A DNA stretch of 64,000 bases from Methanobacteriota archaeon (GTDB lineage Archaea; Methanobacteriota; Methanobacteria; Methanobacteriales; Methanobacteriaceae), in NCBI GenBank assembly GCA_023411115.1, contig JAEYPF010000003.1, positions 1 to 64,000 of the forward strand, written 5' to 3'. The notes below the pieces were generated by a model. The model was not told the DNA's origin. It did not search any database and was given only the letters and a program-made list of their open reading frames with translations. Below are positions 30,596-39,699 of the stretch, piece after piece. Every line of letters begins with the position of its first letter. The first letter of the stretch is position 1. The position numbers and the translations under genes were made by a program.

Positions 30596-31678
30596 ATGTT
30601 ACCTTCAAACATTCCAATTGAACGGCTTCACAATCAACAACTTTTTCATTCTTCTTTCAAAAAACCAGAAGAAATAATAGCATGGTTTGGAGGAGTTCAA
30701 GCCCAGGACTATCCTGGAGCAAAATGGGCTGTAGGCCAACGCCTAATATCTAGCACTGATGCAGATATTGAACAAGCTCTAGCCGAAAAAAGGATTGTCA
30801 GGACATGGCTAATGCGCGGGACTCTACATTTTGTTACAGCACAAGATATCCGCTGGATGCTTGAACTATTAGCGCCGCGTATCATTGCAAAGAATGCCCG
30901 ACGATATAAAGAGCTTGAACTCGATGAAGAAACCTTAAAAAGAAGTAATGAAGTTCTTAAAAATGCACTGCAGGACGGTGGTCGTTTAAACCGTAGAGAA
31001 CTGGTTGCTATTTTAAATGAAAATGGTATCTCTACGCAAGGGCAGCGTACACCTTACATGCTGCAGAGGGCTTCCCTCGACGTCCTTATCTGTCATAGTA
31101 TTATGCACAGCAATAATAACCCAATTTACATGTCAATGGACGAATTGCCGAAAACTAAAACATTATCTCGTGATAAAGCTCTAGCCGAACTAGCTAAGAG
31201 GTACTTTACAAGTCACGGGCCTGCAACACTTCAAGACTTTGTATGGTGGTCTGGACTCCTAACAAAAGATGCAAAAGCAGGCCTTGAAGCCGTAGAATCA
31301 TCTCTCGAATCAGAAACAATTGAAGGCAAAACTTACTGGTATTGTCCATCAAAAGAAGATATACAATTTAATTCTCCAAAAGCTCATTTATTGCCCAGTT
31401 TTGATGAATATATTGTTGGATATAAAGACAGGAGCGCTTCACTTAAATATATACACTCTAAAAAGACAGGCATTGAAAATATAATGTACCCAACAATAGC
31501 CGTAGATGGCCAGATTGTAGGCACCTGGAAGCGTACATTCAAAAATAATGAAGTTATAATTGAGTTAAAACCAGTCATCAAACTTAACAATGATGAAAAC
31601 AGCACTTTAGATAAGGCAGCACGTCATTTCGGCAAATTTCTGGAAATGCCTGTAAATGTTACCACAAGTTCAAATTAA
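30596..31678 (+). CDS. AlkZ/YcaQ-like winged-helix DNA glycosylase
   Basis: 360 residues of the HTH_42 (winged helix, YcaQ/AlkZ) superfamily. The QxQ-type catalytic motif is present in FGGVQAQDYPGAKWAVGQR, followed by TWLMRGTLHFVTAQDIRWML. The C-terminal part has LLPSFDEYIVGYKDRS and GTWKR, standard for the family. Members remove bulky or crosslinked alkylated bases. No ribosome site is seen before ATG 30596. Lies at the end of the defence island. Confidence 0.8.
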   Translation: MLPSNIPIERLHNQQLFHSSFKKPEEIIAWFGGVQAQDYPGAKWAVGQRLISSTDADIEQALAEKRIVRTWLMRGTLHFVTAQDIRWMLELLAPRIIAKNARRYKELELDEETLKRSNEVLKNALQDGGRLNRRELVAILNENGISTQGQRTPYMLQRASLDVLICHSIMHSNNNPIYMSMDELPKTKTLSRDKALAELAKRYFTSHGPATLQDFVWWSGLLTKDAKAGLEAVESSLESETIEGKTYWYCPSKEDIQFNSPKAHLLPSFDEYIVGYKDRSASLKYIHSKKTGIENIMYPTIAVDGQIVGTWKRTFKNNEVIIELKPVIKLNNDENSTLDKAARHFGKFLEMPVNVTTSSN

Positions 31679-31683
31679 ATTTT

Positions 31684-31878
31684 TTACCAGTTTCGAAACC
31701 TTTTAAGGAATTCGTCGATATGCATATCTTCAAATTCCCCTGTTTGATACCCTTTAAGGGTTTTTTCATTTTCTTTAATAATGTTAGGGTCTTTAGGTGG
31801 ATCCTGGATAATGAAAAGCTGTGAACCGTCAGTAACAATCTGGATATCAGTTTTACGTTCATTTAAACTAACGTGCAT
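31684..31878 (-). CDS. Small hypothetical protein
   Basis: 64 residues from ATG 31878, four bases after GGTGATC. Sequence MHVSLNERKTDIQIVTDGSQ then IIQDPPKDPNIIKENEKTLK, ending DMHIDEFLKRFRNW. Not recognised; size and tail resemble small antitoxins, but no toxin gene is adjacent. A frame shifted by one overlaps it but lacks a ribosome site. Confidence 0.6.
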   Translation of the reverse strand: MHVSLNERKTDIQIVTDGSQLFIIQDPPKDPNIIKENEKTLKGYQTGEFEDMHIDEFLKRFRNW

Positions 31879-32250
31879 ATTGATCACCTTGGATATCTAA
31901 TATGTGGATTTTCATATAAAAATAGTTGTTTTTATTACAAAAATGTAATCAAATATTTGACTTCGCTATATCACGGTATGGCGAAGGTAGATCTTCACTC
32001 AGGTGATAACTATTATATCTCTAACTAATTGTACCCTTTAATTGGCATTTTTTTTTAAAGTACCATGCTGTTATTTATATTGAGTTTATATGAATTTGGT
32101 TATTTAATCCATCAGGGAATAAATAAACATTCCTTTAAAGTTGTTTTAATTCATCTGCAACATTTTTATTTTTAACTCTTTGTTAAATATAACACATACA
32201 TATTACATAGTATTACTTAAATGGATTATTTAACAAAATGGGGTGAATTC
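31879..32250. other. Intergenic region
   Basis: About 370 AT-rich bases, divergent promoters for the small minus-strand gene and the alpha-beta barrel gene. No gene-like frame with a ribosome site and no strong repeat seen. Confidence 0.4.
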
Positions 32251-32535
32251 ATGCAGAAAGTAATTGTAATATATCGAGTTGAAGATTATAATAAATGGGA
32301 GCGTTTTTACAATGACAGTACAGCAGACCGTAAAATCCATGGCTCTAGAGAAGCCTTCATCCATAGAAACAAAGAAGCTGCTAATGAGCTTGTTCTTATA
32401 TATAAATGGGATTCTATGGAAAATGCCAAAAAGTATTTTGAGTCAGAGGAGACAAAAAACAAGATGAAGGATGCAGGGGTCATTGGAGAGCCAATTATTG
32501 TATTTGTTGAGGAAGTAGAGAGAGCTATAGCTTAA
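32251..32535 (+). CDS. Dimeric alpha-beta barrel protein (ABM-like)
   Basis: 94 residues from ATG 32251 (GGGGTGAA ribosome site). IVIYRVEDYNKWERFYNDST, then ELVLIYKWDSMENAKKYFES, then GVIGEPIIVFVEEVE fit the ferredoxin-like fold of ABM/cyclase-type dimeric barrels. Members are monooxygenases, heme-degrading enzymes or ligand-binding proteins; substrate unknown here. Confidence 0.7.
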   Translation: MQKVIVIYRVEDYNKWERFYNDSTADRKIHGSREAFIHRNKEAANELVLIYKWDSMENAKKYFESEETKNKMKDAGVIGEPIIVFVEEVERAIA

Positions 32536-32919
32536 AATCAATTTAAAACATTTAATTATATGAAATAATCCCTATCTTATACTCTAGATTATTTAAATAC
32601 CTTTTGGAATGTATCGAATCATCTTAAATCAAATTTTAGGCCCATTTAGTATATTCGCAGAATTAATCTTTTTTGTTATTCACGGAGTATTTTTATCAGG
32701 CATAAATATTCTCTATTTTGTCTGAAAGTACTCCCATTAAGTTCAATAAGTATTAAACTCTTTCTTAATTTGATGAATTTGTTATTAAACAATATTACTT
32801 TAGCATCTCTTCAATTCATTAAATAAATTTTTCTATTTGGTTATAACCGTAAATATTATTTTATTATTTAACTGATGTAGAAATATGGTGCATAATGGGG
32901 ATTTGGGAGGCGTGTTTAA
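32536..32919. other. Intergenic region
   Basis: About 385 bases. The only frame of note is 38 codons at about 32609 (MYRIILNQILGPFSIFAELI, hydrophobic), with no proper ribosome site; I do not call it. The remainder should hold the promoter for the zinc-ribbon operon that follows. Confidence 0.4.
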
Positions 32920-33501
32920 TTGGTTTTTTGTCCGAAGTGCGGAACTGGAAATAAAGATAATGCAGAATTTTGTAAAAATTGCGGTTATAGTTTAAAGAGT
33001 TCAGATAAAGGGTTTATAGCTAAATTAAATGAGAAACTAAATATACTGGCTGTTTTCATAGGCCTTGTGATTTCACTTTTACTTTTAGTTTTATCTCCAT
33101 TCTTTTATGGGCTTGTAACTTCTGGGACGTTAAGTATCATTGGATTTATATATTTGATCTTGTTATCTATGATGTTTATTGGAGGTTTCATCGCCAGTGT
33201 TATAGGTTGCAGAACCTACTCAGAAGGTATGGTAAATGGGGGATTCTTGGGTTTGGTTTCTATAGTTAATCTGGGATTCGTGGTTGGAATTTTATCAATT
33301 ATAGCAGTTACAATCATGAGTGCCATATCAAGCGCATTGAGTTCATTTGGTGGGTCTTCTTCGTCTACAACTTCAAATCCTGTATCATCAGCTACATCTG
33401 CGTTACCAATGGTGGAACTTATGTTACTGCCATTTCTTATGTTACTGCTTGCAGTGGCAGGAGGATGGTTTGGAGTATTTATTAAAAAATTATTAGAATG
33501 A
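32920..33501 (+). CDS. Zinc-ribbon polytopic membrane protein
   Basis: 193 residues from TTG 32920 (GGGAGG ribosome site seven bases upstream). N-terminal zinc ribbon (FCPKCGTGNKDNAEFCKNCG), then four to five membrane helices (LAVFIGLVISLLLLVLSPFF, IYLILLSMMFIGGFIASVIG and others) with a Ser-rich loop before the last helix. Cytoplasmic ribbon plus membrane body; function unknown. First of a run of three zinc-ribbon membrane genes spaced 10 bases apart. Confidence 0.75.
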   Translation: MVFCPKCGTGNKDNAEFCKNCGYSLKSSDKGFIAKLNEKLNILAVFIGLVISLLLLVLSPFFYGLVTSGTLSIIGFIYLILLSMMFIGGFIASVIGCRTYSEGMVNGGFLGLVSIVNLGFVVGILSIIAVTIMSAISSALSSFGGSSSSTTSNPVSSATSALPMVELMLLPFLMLLLAVAGGWFGVFIKKLLE

Positions 33502-33511
33502 GGGGATTCAA

Positions 33512-34114
33512 ATGTTTTGTCTAAAATGTGGAACTAATAACGACGAGGATGCCAAATACTGCGAAGGATGTGGTCAATCTTTGCAAAAAGGCATTAATAA
33601 ACAGAATATGATTCAAAAGGAAAAAAGTAGCGGTATGAGTAATACTGTAAAGGCATTGATAGTTGTCTGCATAATTTTAATAGCAGGAATAGGGGTGGCT
33701 GCAGGAATGCTACTTCAAAAGCCATCTCAAACAGTTATTATACCTCAAGTAAATAATACAGGTACCTCAAATCAGCAGGCGACAGCATCACAGCCTTACC
33801 AGCCAACATGGCATAAACTGGCAGTTTACACAGGCCCTGGCCAGGATTATGGTAGTTTTACAACCAGGGGTAACCAGTTTAAGGTAACGATGTCTGCTAC
33901 ACCTTCAATTACTTACAACACAAATTATCTTGATGTTTATGTGTACAATGGAAATTATGTGATAGGTTCAGGTACATTATCCTGGTCTGAAACAGAAAGC
34001 CCGAATAAAAAAGAGAATTCAATTATGGTTTCACAGGGGCCTGGAACATATAACCTTAACATATTGCCAACTGATATCGATAATTACGCTGTTACTGTAT
34101 GGGACTACTATTAG
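33512..34114 (+). CDS. Zinc-ribbon, single-TM protein with extracytoplasmic beta domain
   Basis: 200 residues: zinc ribbon FCLKCGTNNDEDAKYCEGCG, one membrane helix (ALIVVCIILIAGIGVAAGML), a Thr/Gln-rich linker, and an outside beta-rich domain (WHKLAVYTGPGQDYGSF, YLDVYVYNGNYVIGSG, GTYNLNILPTDIDNYAVTVW). GAGGGGAT ribosome site. Same architecture as the next gene, so the pair likely came from duplication with different outer domains. Confidence 0.72.
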   Translation: MFCLKCGTNNDEDAKYCEGCGQSLQKGINKQNMIQKEKSSGMSNTVKALIVVCIILIAGIGVAAGMLLQKPSQTVIIPQVNNTGTSNQQATASQPYQPTWHKLAVYTGPGQDYGSFTTRGNQFKVTMSATPSITYNTNYLDVYVYNGNYVIGSGTLSWSETESPNKKENSIMVSQGPGTYNLNILPTDIDNYAVTVWDYY

Positions 34115-34124
34115 GGGGTAAAAG

Positions 34125-34805
34125 ATGTTTTGTCCAAAATGTGGAGTAAATAATGATCCTGACGCAAAATTTTGCGAAAAATGCGGGGCCAACCTTAAAG
34201 AAGGTCCCAAGGCAACTAGAAGTCCAAAGGTAACTAAAGAAAAGACAAATCCAACAGTCATAGTTCTCGTTGTAATATGTTTACTTTTAGTTGCAGGGCT
34301 TGGAATAGCAGCGGCATACATGTACTATGGCCATCCGGCTTCAAATACATCTCAAACACCAAATAACACAATTTCCCTAAGTACTGGCTTTCCAGTCTCG
34401 GAGGCCCCTAATTTATGCGCTGAAATAGCTAAATCAAGTGGAAATGTTGTAAATGTGCAGTTCAACGGTGTAACTTTAGATAAAAATCAATGTCTTTACA
34501 TATTATCAAGGGCCATTGTGATGATAAACAACGGAGAGAATGGAACTATTCCTATTAAACAGTTTGGGGATGCCAGTGACCCTGGAGGACTTTTAAACAA
34601 TGCTTATATCACTAAATCCGAATATTTAGATATGGCCAAAAGAACTTACAATTGGATGGATTCAAACGGAAGGTCACCTAACCATACTGGAATAGACTTT
34701 TCAGGGTCTCCAGATCTTTCACCAGACATGACACTTAAAGTATTTGCAAATGTCTTAGCACAGTATAAATCTACAGGGAAATTACCGGAAACTATTTCAG
34801 TCTAA
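34125..34805 (+). CDS. Zinc-ribbon, single-TM protein with pseudomurein-binding-like repeats
   Basis: 226 residues: zinc ribbon FCPKCGVNNDPDAKFCEKCG, membrane helix VIVLVVICLLLVAGLGIAAA, then an extracytoplasmic region. YLDMAKRTYNWMDSNGRSPN and VFANVLAQYKSTGKLPETIS have the pattern of pseudomurein-binding repeats (helix, NGxLPxxV). Together with LDKNQCLYILSRAIVMINNG this suggests anchoring to the pseudomurein wall typical of Methanobacteriales. Operon with its two zinc-ribbon neighbours and the peptidase downstream. Confidence 0.75.
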   Translation: MFCPKCGVNNDPDAKFCEKCGANLKEGPKATRSPKVTKEKTNPTVIVLVVICLLLVAGLGIAAAYMYYGHPASNTSQTPNNTISLSTGFPVSEAPNLCAEIAKSSGNVVNVQFNGVTLDKNQCLYILSRAIVMINNGENGTIPIKQFGDASDPGGLLNNAYITKSEYLDMAKRTYNWMDSNGRSPNHTGIDFSGSPDLSPDMTLKVFANVLAQYKSTGKLPETISV

Positions 34806-34823
34806 AGATATCAGTGATTTACA

Positions 34824-35546
34824 ATGAATAAAAAAGGAATATTGGGCATTTTAGTAGCCATAGTAGTGGTATTTGTAGCAAGTTTCGTTGTTTCATCATA
34901 TTATCTAAATGATAATGTTATTTGTGTTTTACCGGCTTCTACAAGTGCTTCTACAAATGCAAGCGGTGTTTTGGGAAGTAATGAACTGGGCAGTGTTGTA
35001 AAGAAAGGGCCCTATGGCAATAAGAGTTCTCCAGTTAAAATTGCATATATCACTGGAGTCCATCCACTGGAACATGAATCTCATGAAGCAATCCGTGAAT
35101 CAATTGAAAACAAGAATAAATCCCTGAACTACTGTTACTATGTCTATGAAGTCAATGTTACCAAAGATGCAGCTGATTACGACAAGGGGAGGATGAACGG
35201 CCAGTTATTGGCTCAGCAATTCGTTGTCCCTGATATTAAGGGTAAAAATTTCAAGCTCGCTGTCGATGTCCATTCTAACAGGGGTAATTACCAGGAAAAG
35301 CGGTTCATATTTGCCCCTCAAGAGGATCCCAGTTCAAAAGCAATTGCACTCTCAATTAAGAATAAAATACAGTGGATGGTTTATTACAACCCTCCTTCAC
35401 AGACAAGCCCTAAATATGTCACAATTCCTATAATTGAATCAGGGATACCGTCTGTTGTGTATGAAACATATATAAATGACACATATGCATTTACAAAGTC
35501 ACATGCAAATGAATTTGTTTCAGCTGTAGATAGTCTCAAGCTTTAA
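34824..35546 (+). CDS. Membrane-anchored M14/AstE-like zinc peptidase homolog
   Basis: 240 residues: N-terminal membrane anchor (GILGILVAIVVVFVASFVVS), then a domain with ITGVHPLEHESHEAI (HxxE zinc motif) and LAVDVHSNRGN (third ligand His). The core GRMNGQLLAQQFVVPDIKGK and SPKYVTIPIIESGIPSVVYE-TY is shared with the secreted paralog at 55214-55903. The late Glu of VYETY could be the general base. Probably a cell-surface carboxypeptidase or amidase, possibly acting on the pseudomurein peptide (inference). Confidence 0.65.
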   Translation: MNKKGILGILVAIVVVFVASFVVSSYYLNDNVICVLPASTSASTNASGVLGSNELGSVVKKGPYGNKSSPVKIAYITGVHPLEHESHEAIRESIENKNKSLNYCYYVYEVNVTKDAADYDKGRMNGQLLAQQFVVPDIKGKNFKLAVDVHSNRGNYQEKRFIFAPQEDPSSKAIALSIKNKIQWMVYYNPPSQTSPKYVTIPIIESGIPSVVYETYINDTYAFTKSHANEFVSAVDSLKL

Positions 35547-35609
35547 TTGCATTTTATGCATAGGCTATAAAATAAGAATTGATAAAAAAATTATTTTTTT
35601 TAAGTACTT

Positions 35610-35810
35610 TTATGGTTCTATGTCTTTAAATTTCACTGCGCAGGTTTCTCCACCTTCTCCCCAATGTTCTTTCTTAACTTCGTGTACTATTACGCTTACA
35701 GCATGTGCTGGAACGTCAATATCCACAAATACTTGAGTTATGTTTTTGATTATATATTCTATTTTTTCCTGATTAATTCCTTCCCACACGTTTACATGTA
35801 TAACTGGCAT
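35610..35810 (-). CDS. 4-oxalocrotonate tautomerase family protein
   Basis: 66 residues with the invariant Pro right after Met (MPVIHVNVWEGINQEKIEYI) that acts as the catalytic base once Met is removed; then VFVDIDVPAHAVSVIVHEVK and the GEGGE turn. Size and motif fit single-domain tautomerases. GGTGA ribosome site. Natural substrate unknown. Confidence 0.85.
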   Translation of the reverse strand: MPVIHVNVWEGINQEKIEYIIKNITQVFVDIDVPAHAVSVIVHEVKKEHWGEGGETCAVKFKDIEP

Positions 35811-35956
35811 TTAATTCACCAGGTAATATTATAGATTTTATTGGAGAAATATTTTTTCAAATTCAATTATTTACATGTTTTAATGGATTCTATCTAAAAA
35901 AAGGAGAAATTGGGAAAATTTCTCTTAAATTTCACCATAATGTGTTTTACTATTTA

Positions 35957-36154
35957 TTACCTATCACATAGCCGGTTCAGGTGTTGATTTCTGGAATTAT
36001 GGTGTTCCTCTCTTATTATTTCGCTGTCACTTCGTGGGGGTCCATGGGCATGTCTATTTGAGTGGGCTTCTTCAACATGTTGAGCTGCGATTGCTTCAGA
36101 AAACCCCTGAACGGCTAAAATAGCAATTAGGAGTATTCCTAATCTTTTTTTCAT
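35957..36154 (-). CDS. Small secreted His-rich protein
   Basis: 65 residues from ATG 36154 with GGAGGTG eight bases upstream. Signal peptide MKKRLGILLIAILAVQGFSE, then a mature part rich in His, Arg, Glu and Asn (HVEEAHSNRHAHGPP, EEHHNSRNQHLNRLC). It could bind metals. The frame is open further upstream but runs through a hairpin-rich leader. Function unknown. Confidence 0.6.
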   Translation of the reverse strand: MKKRLGILLIAILAVQGFSEAIAAQHVEEAHSNRHAHGPPRSDSEIIREEHHNSRNQHLNRLCDR

Positions 36155-36179
36155 GCAATTGCACCTCCACATGCGTACG

Positions 36180-36255
36180 TGCGCAAATTTTTCCACAATT
36201 TGCAAAGCATAGCTTCGCAACTCCAAAAAATCAAGATTTTTTGAAAGTTTGCGCA
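36180..36255. repeat. Hairpin cluster A in the leader of the His-rich gene
   Basis: Nested inverted repeats. Outer arms TGCGCAAA (36180-36187) and TTTGCGCA (36248-36255) enclose TTGCAAAGC-ATA-GCTTCGCAA (36200-36220, three-base loop, one mismatch) and AAAAAATC-AA-GATTTTTT (about 36224-36241). Located 25-100 bases upstream of the ATG on the minus strand. Related in style to clusters at 46055 and 51491. Confidence 0.65.
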
Positions 36256-36495
36256 GGGAGGTACTTATGTTAATCATGTAATAAAAAACTTCTTATCGGT
36301 ATGAAACGCTTTCATTAGGTTTAAATAGCAAAATAATAAATGTTTATTTGAAAAATAAATCATCAAATCAATTATAGGCTATGAAAGAGGATTGTACCAA
36401 TTGTGGAGTTATAATTTGCTTTTTTGACAATATTATTTTGTTCAATTGGTTTCAGGATTGATGCCAGACTATTAAATGTTACAGGAGACATATAA

Positions 36496-38043
36496 ATGGA
36501 TTCAGAATTTCTAAAAAATAAGGAAATAATCGTAGCCTCTAACAGGGGACCAGTATTATTTAAAAGAGATGCAGAAGGGAAAATCGAACTAATAAGGGGA
36601 AAGGGGGGAATAGTTGGGTCGATGATACCTTTTTTGGAAAAAACACACGGGACATGGTTTTCTTCGGCAATCGGGGAATGTGACGCATATATGAACGACA
36701 AATATAATGATAAAGTGCCCATACCGATTGAAGATCCTAAGTATTATGTAAGGTTGATCAAGACTGCAGATGATATTTTTAACAACTTCAACGGTAAATT
36801 CGCAAATCCACTACTCTGGTTTATTCACCATTCCATGTGGAATGCACCATATACACCGTGTGCAGATGAAGAACTGCACCAGGCATGGGATTCTTACCAG
36901 CATGTGAACGTTAAGTTTGCAGAAGCCATAGGTGATGCTGTATCTACATCAAAAAAGACACCGATAGTAATGTTACAGGATTATCATATTTATTTAACAC
37001 CAAAAATGATAAGGGAACAGCATCCAGATGTTCTTATGAGCCAGTTCGTTCATATACCATTCCCATCACCAGAAATATTCCAGCAGCTGCCTAATCACAT
37101 ACAAACTGAGTTATTAAGCTGTATGCTGACAAATGACATCTTAGGATTCCACATCCCTCGTTACACCAACAATTTCTATCAGACCATTAAGCATATCCTA
37201 CCGGAAGCTTCTGTGGATGAAATAAGGGGAGAAATTTTATATGAGGGACATGTTTGTCGTGTAAGGACATATCCTATCAGTGTTGACAGGGAAACACTCC
37301 AGACACAGGCGCAAAGCCCAGATGTCATTGCTAAGAATGCAGAAGTTGATGAAATAGTTGGGGACTGTAAGTTAATCTACAGAACAGACAGGGCAGACTT
37401 ATCTAAAAATATTATAAGGGGATTCCAGGCCTATGATATGTTCCTTGATAAATATCCACAGTGGAAGGAAAAAGTTAAGTTTGTAGCAACTCTAATGCCG
37501 ACAAGGCAGGATATAAAGATCTACAGGGAATATACAGATAAGATAAGGGACATAGTTAAGGAAATCAATGAAAAACACGCAACTCCAAACTGGGAGCCAA
37601 TTAAATACATCTGCAGAGGAGATTTCGATCTAGTAATTGCGTTTTTGAAAAGATATGATGTCTTGATGGTCAACCCTATACTGGATGGAATGAACATAGT
37701 GGCCAAAGAGGGAAGCATTGTAAACGAAAACAATGGTGTACTGGTCCTTTCAACTGGTGCAGGGTGCTACGGCGAATTAAAAGACGGGGCTATTTGCATA
37801 AATCCCTATGATTTAAGGCAAACTGCAGAATCAATTGACACAGCATTGTTGATGGATGATGAAGCCAAATCAATCCTGCTTAAAGAGGCAAGGGAAGCAG
37901 TCCGAAGAAATGACCTGAACAAATGGGTATCTGACCAGTTAAAGGACATTGAATTGGTTATGTACGAAAGACAGGGACTCAAATTAAATAAAGACACCGA
38001 AGAACTCGATTCTGTTAAAACTGATGGGAATGAATTAAATTAA
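36496..38043 (+). CDS. otsA: GT20 family trehalose-6-phosphate synthase-type glycosyltransferase
   Basis: 515 residues. Family motifs: IIVASNRGPVLF, KGGIVGSMIPFL, VMLQDYHIYLTP, FVHIPFPSPEIFQQLP, TDRADLSKNIIRGFQAYDMF, and DGMNIVAKEG near the nucleotide-sugar site. The enzyme would join glucose from UDP- or ADP-glucose to glucose-6-phosphate. It diverges from E. coli OtsA at several positions, so the acceptor may differ. An AGGAG ribosome site precedes the start. A GHMP kinase gene lies 59 bases downstream; no trehalose-phosphatase gene is adjacent. Confidence 0.82.
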   Translation: MDSEFLKNKEIIVASNRGPVLFKRDAEGKIELIRGKGGIVGSMIPFLEKTHGTWFSSAIGECDAYMNDKYNDKVPIPIEDPKYYVRLIKTADDIFNNFNGKFANPLLWFIHHSMWNAPYTPCADEELHQAWDSYQHVNVKFAEAIGDAVSTSKKTPIVMLQDYHIYLTPKMIREQHPDVLMSQFVHIPFPSPEIFQQLPNHIQTELLSCMLTNDILGFHIPRYTNNFYQTIKHILPEASVDEIRGEILYEGHVCRVRTYPISVDRETLQTQAQSPDVIAKNAEVDEIVGDCKLIYRTDRADLSKNIIRGFQAYDMFLDKYPQWKEKVKFVATLMPTRQDIKIYREYTDKIRDIVKEINEKHATPNWEPIKYICRGDFDLVIAFLKRYDVLMVNPILDGMNIVAKEGSIVNENNGVLVLSTGAGCYGELKDGAICINPYDLRQTAESIDTALLMDDEAKSILLKEAREAVRRNDLNKWVSDQLKDIELVMYERQGLKLNKDTEELDSVKTDGNELN

Positions 38044-38102
38044 AATGTTTTAATGGAGATATTATATATTGAACATTTTTAATTTTAAGGATAGGGTTTT
38101 AA

Positions 38103-39239
38103 ATGTCGATTCAGCTTCATGATGCTTTAAGCGCAGCAGAAAAAAAGAATGCTTTACCAGAAGTTATTGCATATCACAGAATTGATGGGCCAGGGTCCAG
38201 TTTAGATTTAAGCGAGTTTCAGCAGGCTTTCTGGAAAATGCCCGCTGTACCTGAACAGGATGATCCTGCAAGGAAATGGACCTGCAGCCTTCCAAGGACA
38301 GTTGGTATAACCATAGATACTGGAACCAGGATTCAGGCTCAGCCTCTAGATCCGGATCTTATAGCTGTAAAATCTGTTGAATACGAAACAGGGGTCATTG
38401 CCGCGCCTGGCGAAGTAATTCCAATAAAAGAGAACTGGCTGCTTAAAATACTTGAAATATTTGACCTTTCAGGTGTTATGTTCGTCTTAAAAAATTTAAG
38501 GGAAGGATTACAATCTTCGGGTCTGGGCGGTTCATCTGCTGCAGCTACAGGTGTATGTATACTTGCAAATGAGTTAGCAGGAAGGCCATTTGATAAGATT
38601 CAACTGATTTCATTAGCTTCTCGAATTGAACAGAATTTTGGAGTGAGTATTACCGGAACTCAGGAACAATCCAACGTTGTTTTTGGAGGGGTTACTGATT
38701 ATGTATGGTTTCCATGGGGAATACCTGGACAACCAGGTACAGGTTACGGCGAATCATTACGGTTTGAATTGATACCTCCCCGTGATTATCACCATCTGGA
38801 AGATAGGATGATGATTTTCCATTCTGGCCGTCCTCGAAGTAGTTCCGACGTGAATTTAATATGGAGGAATGCTTTATCAACTAAAAATGGGTATGGGTTG
38901 CATTCTAAGAAATTGGAAATAGCTTACAGGTTCCGTGAAGGGTTAAGGCTGCAAAAATGGGGACATGTACTTGACTCAATAGAAACTTACCGTAAAATAC
39001 GGACAAAACTCTGTAAAGAGTATATGGATGGTTCCATTGATTTACTGGAGCGTGCCAGAGCTTGTAATTGTACGGCGTTCCCGCTTGGTGCCGGTGGAGG
39101 CGGTGGTGTCTTCTTATTTTCTGAAAATCCAGAATCTCTGCAGGACCTGCGCGAGGATCTTCAAAGTATTTACAGTGAAATTCCCTTTAATGTAATATCT
39201 AAAGGGCATGAAATCAGGAATATTGAATTTATGGATTAA
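38103..39239 (+). CDS. GHMP family sugar kinase (heptose-7-phosphate kinase-like)
   Basis: 378 residues. GHMP motif 2 is SSGLGGSSAAATGVCILANE; motif 3 is FPLGAGGGGGVFLFSENPE. The overall layout (RIDGPGSSLDLSEF, GTQEQSNVVFGGVTDYVWFP) resembles D-glycero-D-manno-heptose-7-phosphate and fucose kinases. It would phosphorylate a sugar with ATP. Adjacent to the GT20 gene, so both may build one sugar compound. Substrate not determinable from sequence. Confidence 0.78.
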   Translation: MSIQLHDALSAAEKKNALPEVIAYHRIDGPGSSLDLSEFQQAFWKMPAVPEQDDPARKWTCSLPRTVGITIDTGTRIQAQPLDPDLIAVKSVEYETGVIAAPGEVIPIKENWLLKILEIFDLSGVMFVLKNLREGLQSSGLGGSSAAATGVCILANELAGRPFDKIQLISLASRIEQNFGVSITGTQEQSNVVFGGVTDYVWFPWGIPGQPGTGYGESLRFELIPPRDYHHLEDRMMIFHSGRPRSSSDVNLIWRNALSTKNGYGLHSKKLEIAYRFREGLRLQKWGHVLDSIETYRKIRTKLCKEYMDGSIDLLERARACNCTAFPLGAGGGGGVFLFSENPESLQDLREDLQSIYSEIPFNVISKGHEIRNIEFMD

Positions 39240-39297
39240 TGACGGGATATTGCAGGCGGGCATTAAGCAGACTAAATAAAATTAAAAAAGAACCTGC

Positions 39298-39615
39298 TTA
39301 AACCCCTTCCTGTTCACCTGTAGGTTCTTTATCCCATGTACCGACATAGGCATATCCACTGTTGTCATAATATAGATACAATGGTTTTTCCTGTTGAAGT
39401 ATTTGCAGTACATCTTTAAAGCGGGTTATATCATAAGATATTATGATTTTTTGACCATCATAACTGTTTTGCTCCACATCTGCGCTTTCTACAAAAAACT
39501 GGAGTAATCCAACTGTATTGCTTCCATTAAAACAGTAAACATATGCTCCTCTTAATTTTGGTTTCTTTGGACCGCCTATATAAGTAATAGCATAGCTGTC
39601 AAACCTTTGATTCAT
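39298..39615 (-). CDS. Hypothetical protein
   Basis: 105 residues from ATG 39615, six bases after GAGGTGG; an in-frame GTG at 39624 lies inside that ribosome site. Beta-rich sequence with many aromatics (MNQRFDSYAITYIGGPKKPK, RGAYVYCFNGSNTVGLLQFF, PLYLYYDNSGYAYVGTW). No membrane segment. Not recognised. Its promoter shows a TATATATA box near 39660 next to a GGTTAC palindrome. Confidence 0.6.
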   Translation of the reverse strand: MNQRFDSYAITYIGGPKKPKLRGAYVYCFNGSNTVGLLQFFVESADVEQNSYDGQKIIISYDITRFKDVLQILQQEKPLYLYYDNSGYAYVGTWDKEPTGEQEGV

Positions 39616-39683
39616 TTTTTCCACCTCATTTTCATTTATTTTGATATGGTATTAAAGTATTATATATAGATTTGGAAGTACCG

Positions 39684-39699
39684 GGTTACTAAGGTAACC
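39684..39699. promoter_or_regulatory. GGTTAC-TAAG-GTAACC palindrome at promoter
   Basis: Six-base inverted repeat with a four-base spacer, directly beside the TATATATA box (about 39660-39668) that should drive the minus-strand gene starting at 39615. Likely operator; the regulator is unknown. Confidence 0.45.

Noticed and set aside
36372..36722. 116-codon minus-strand frame over the GT20 start
   Set aside because: Opposes a well-defined GT20 N-terminus and has no ribosome site or recognisable motif.
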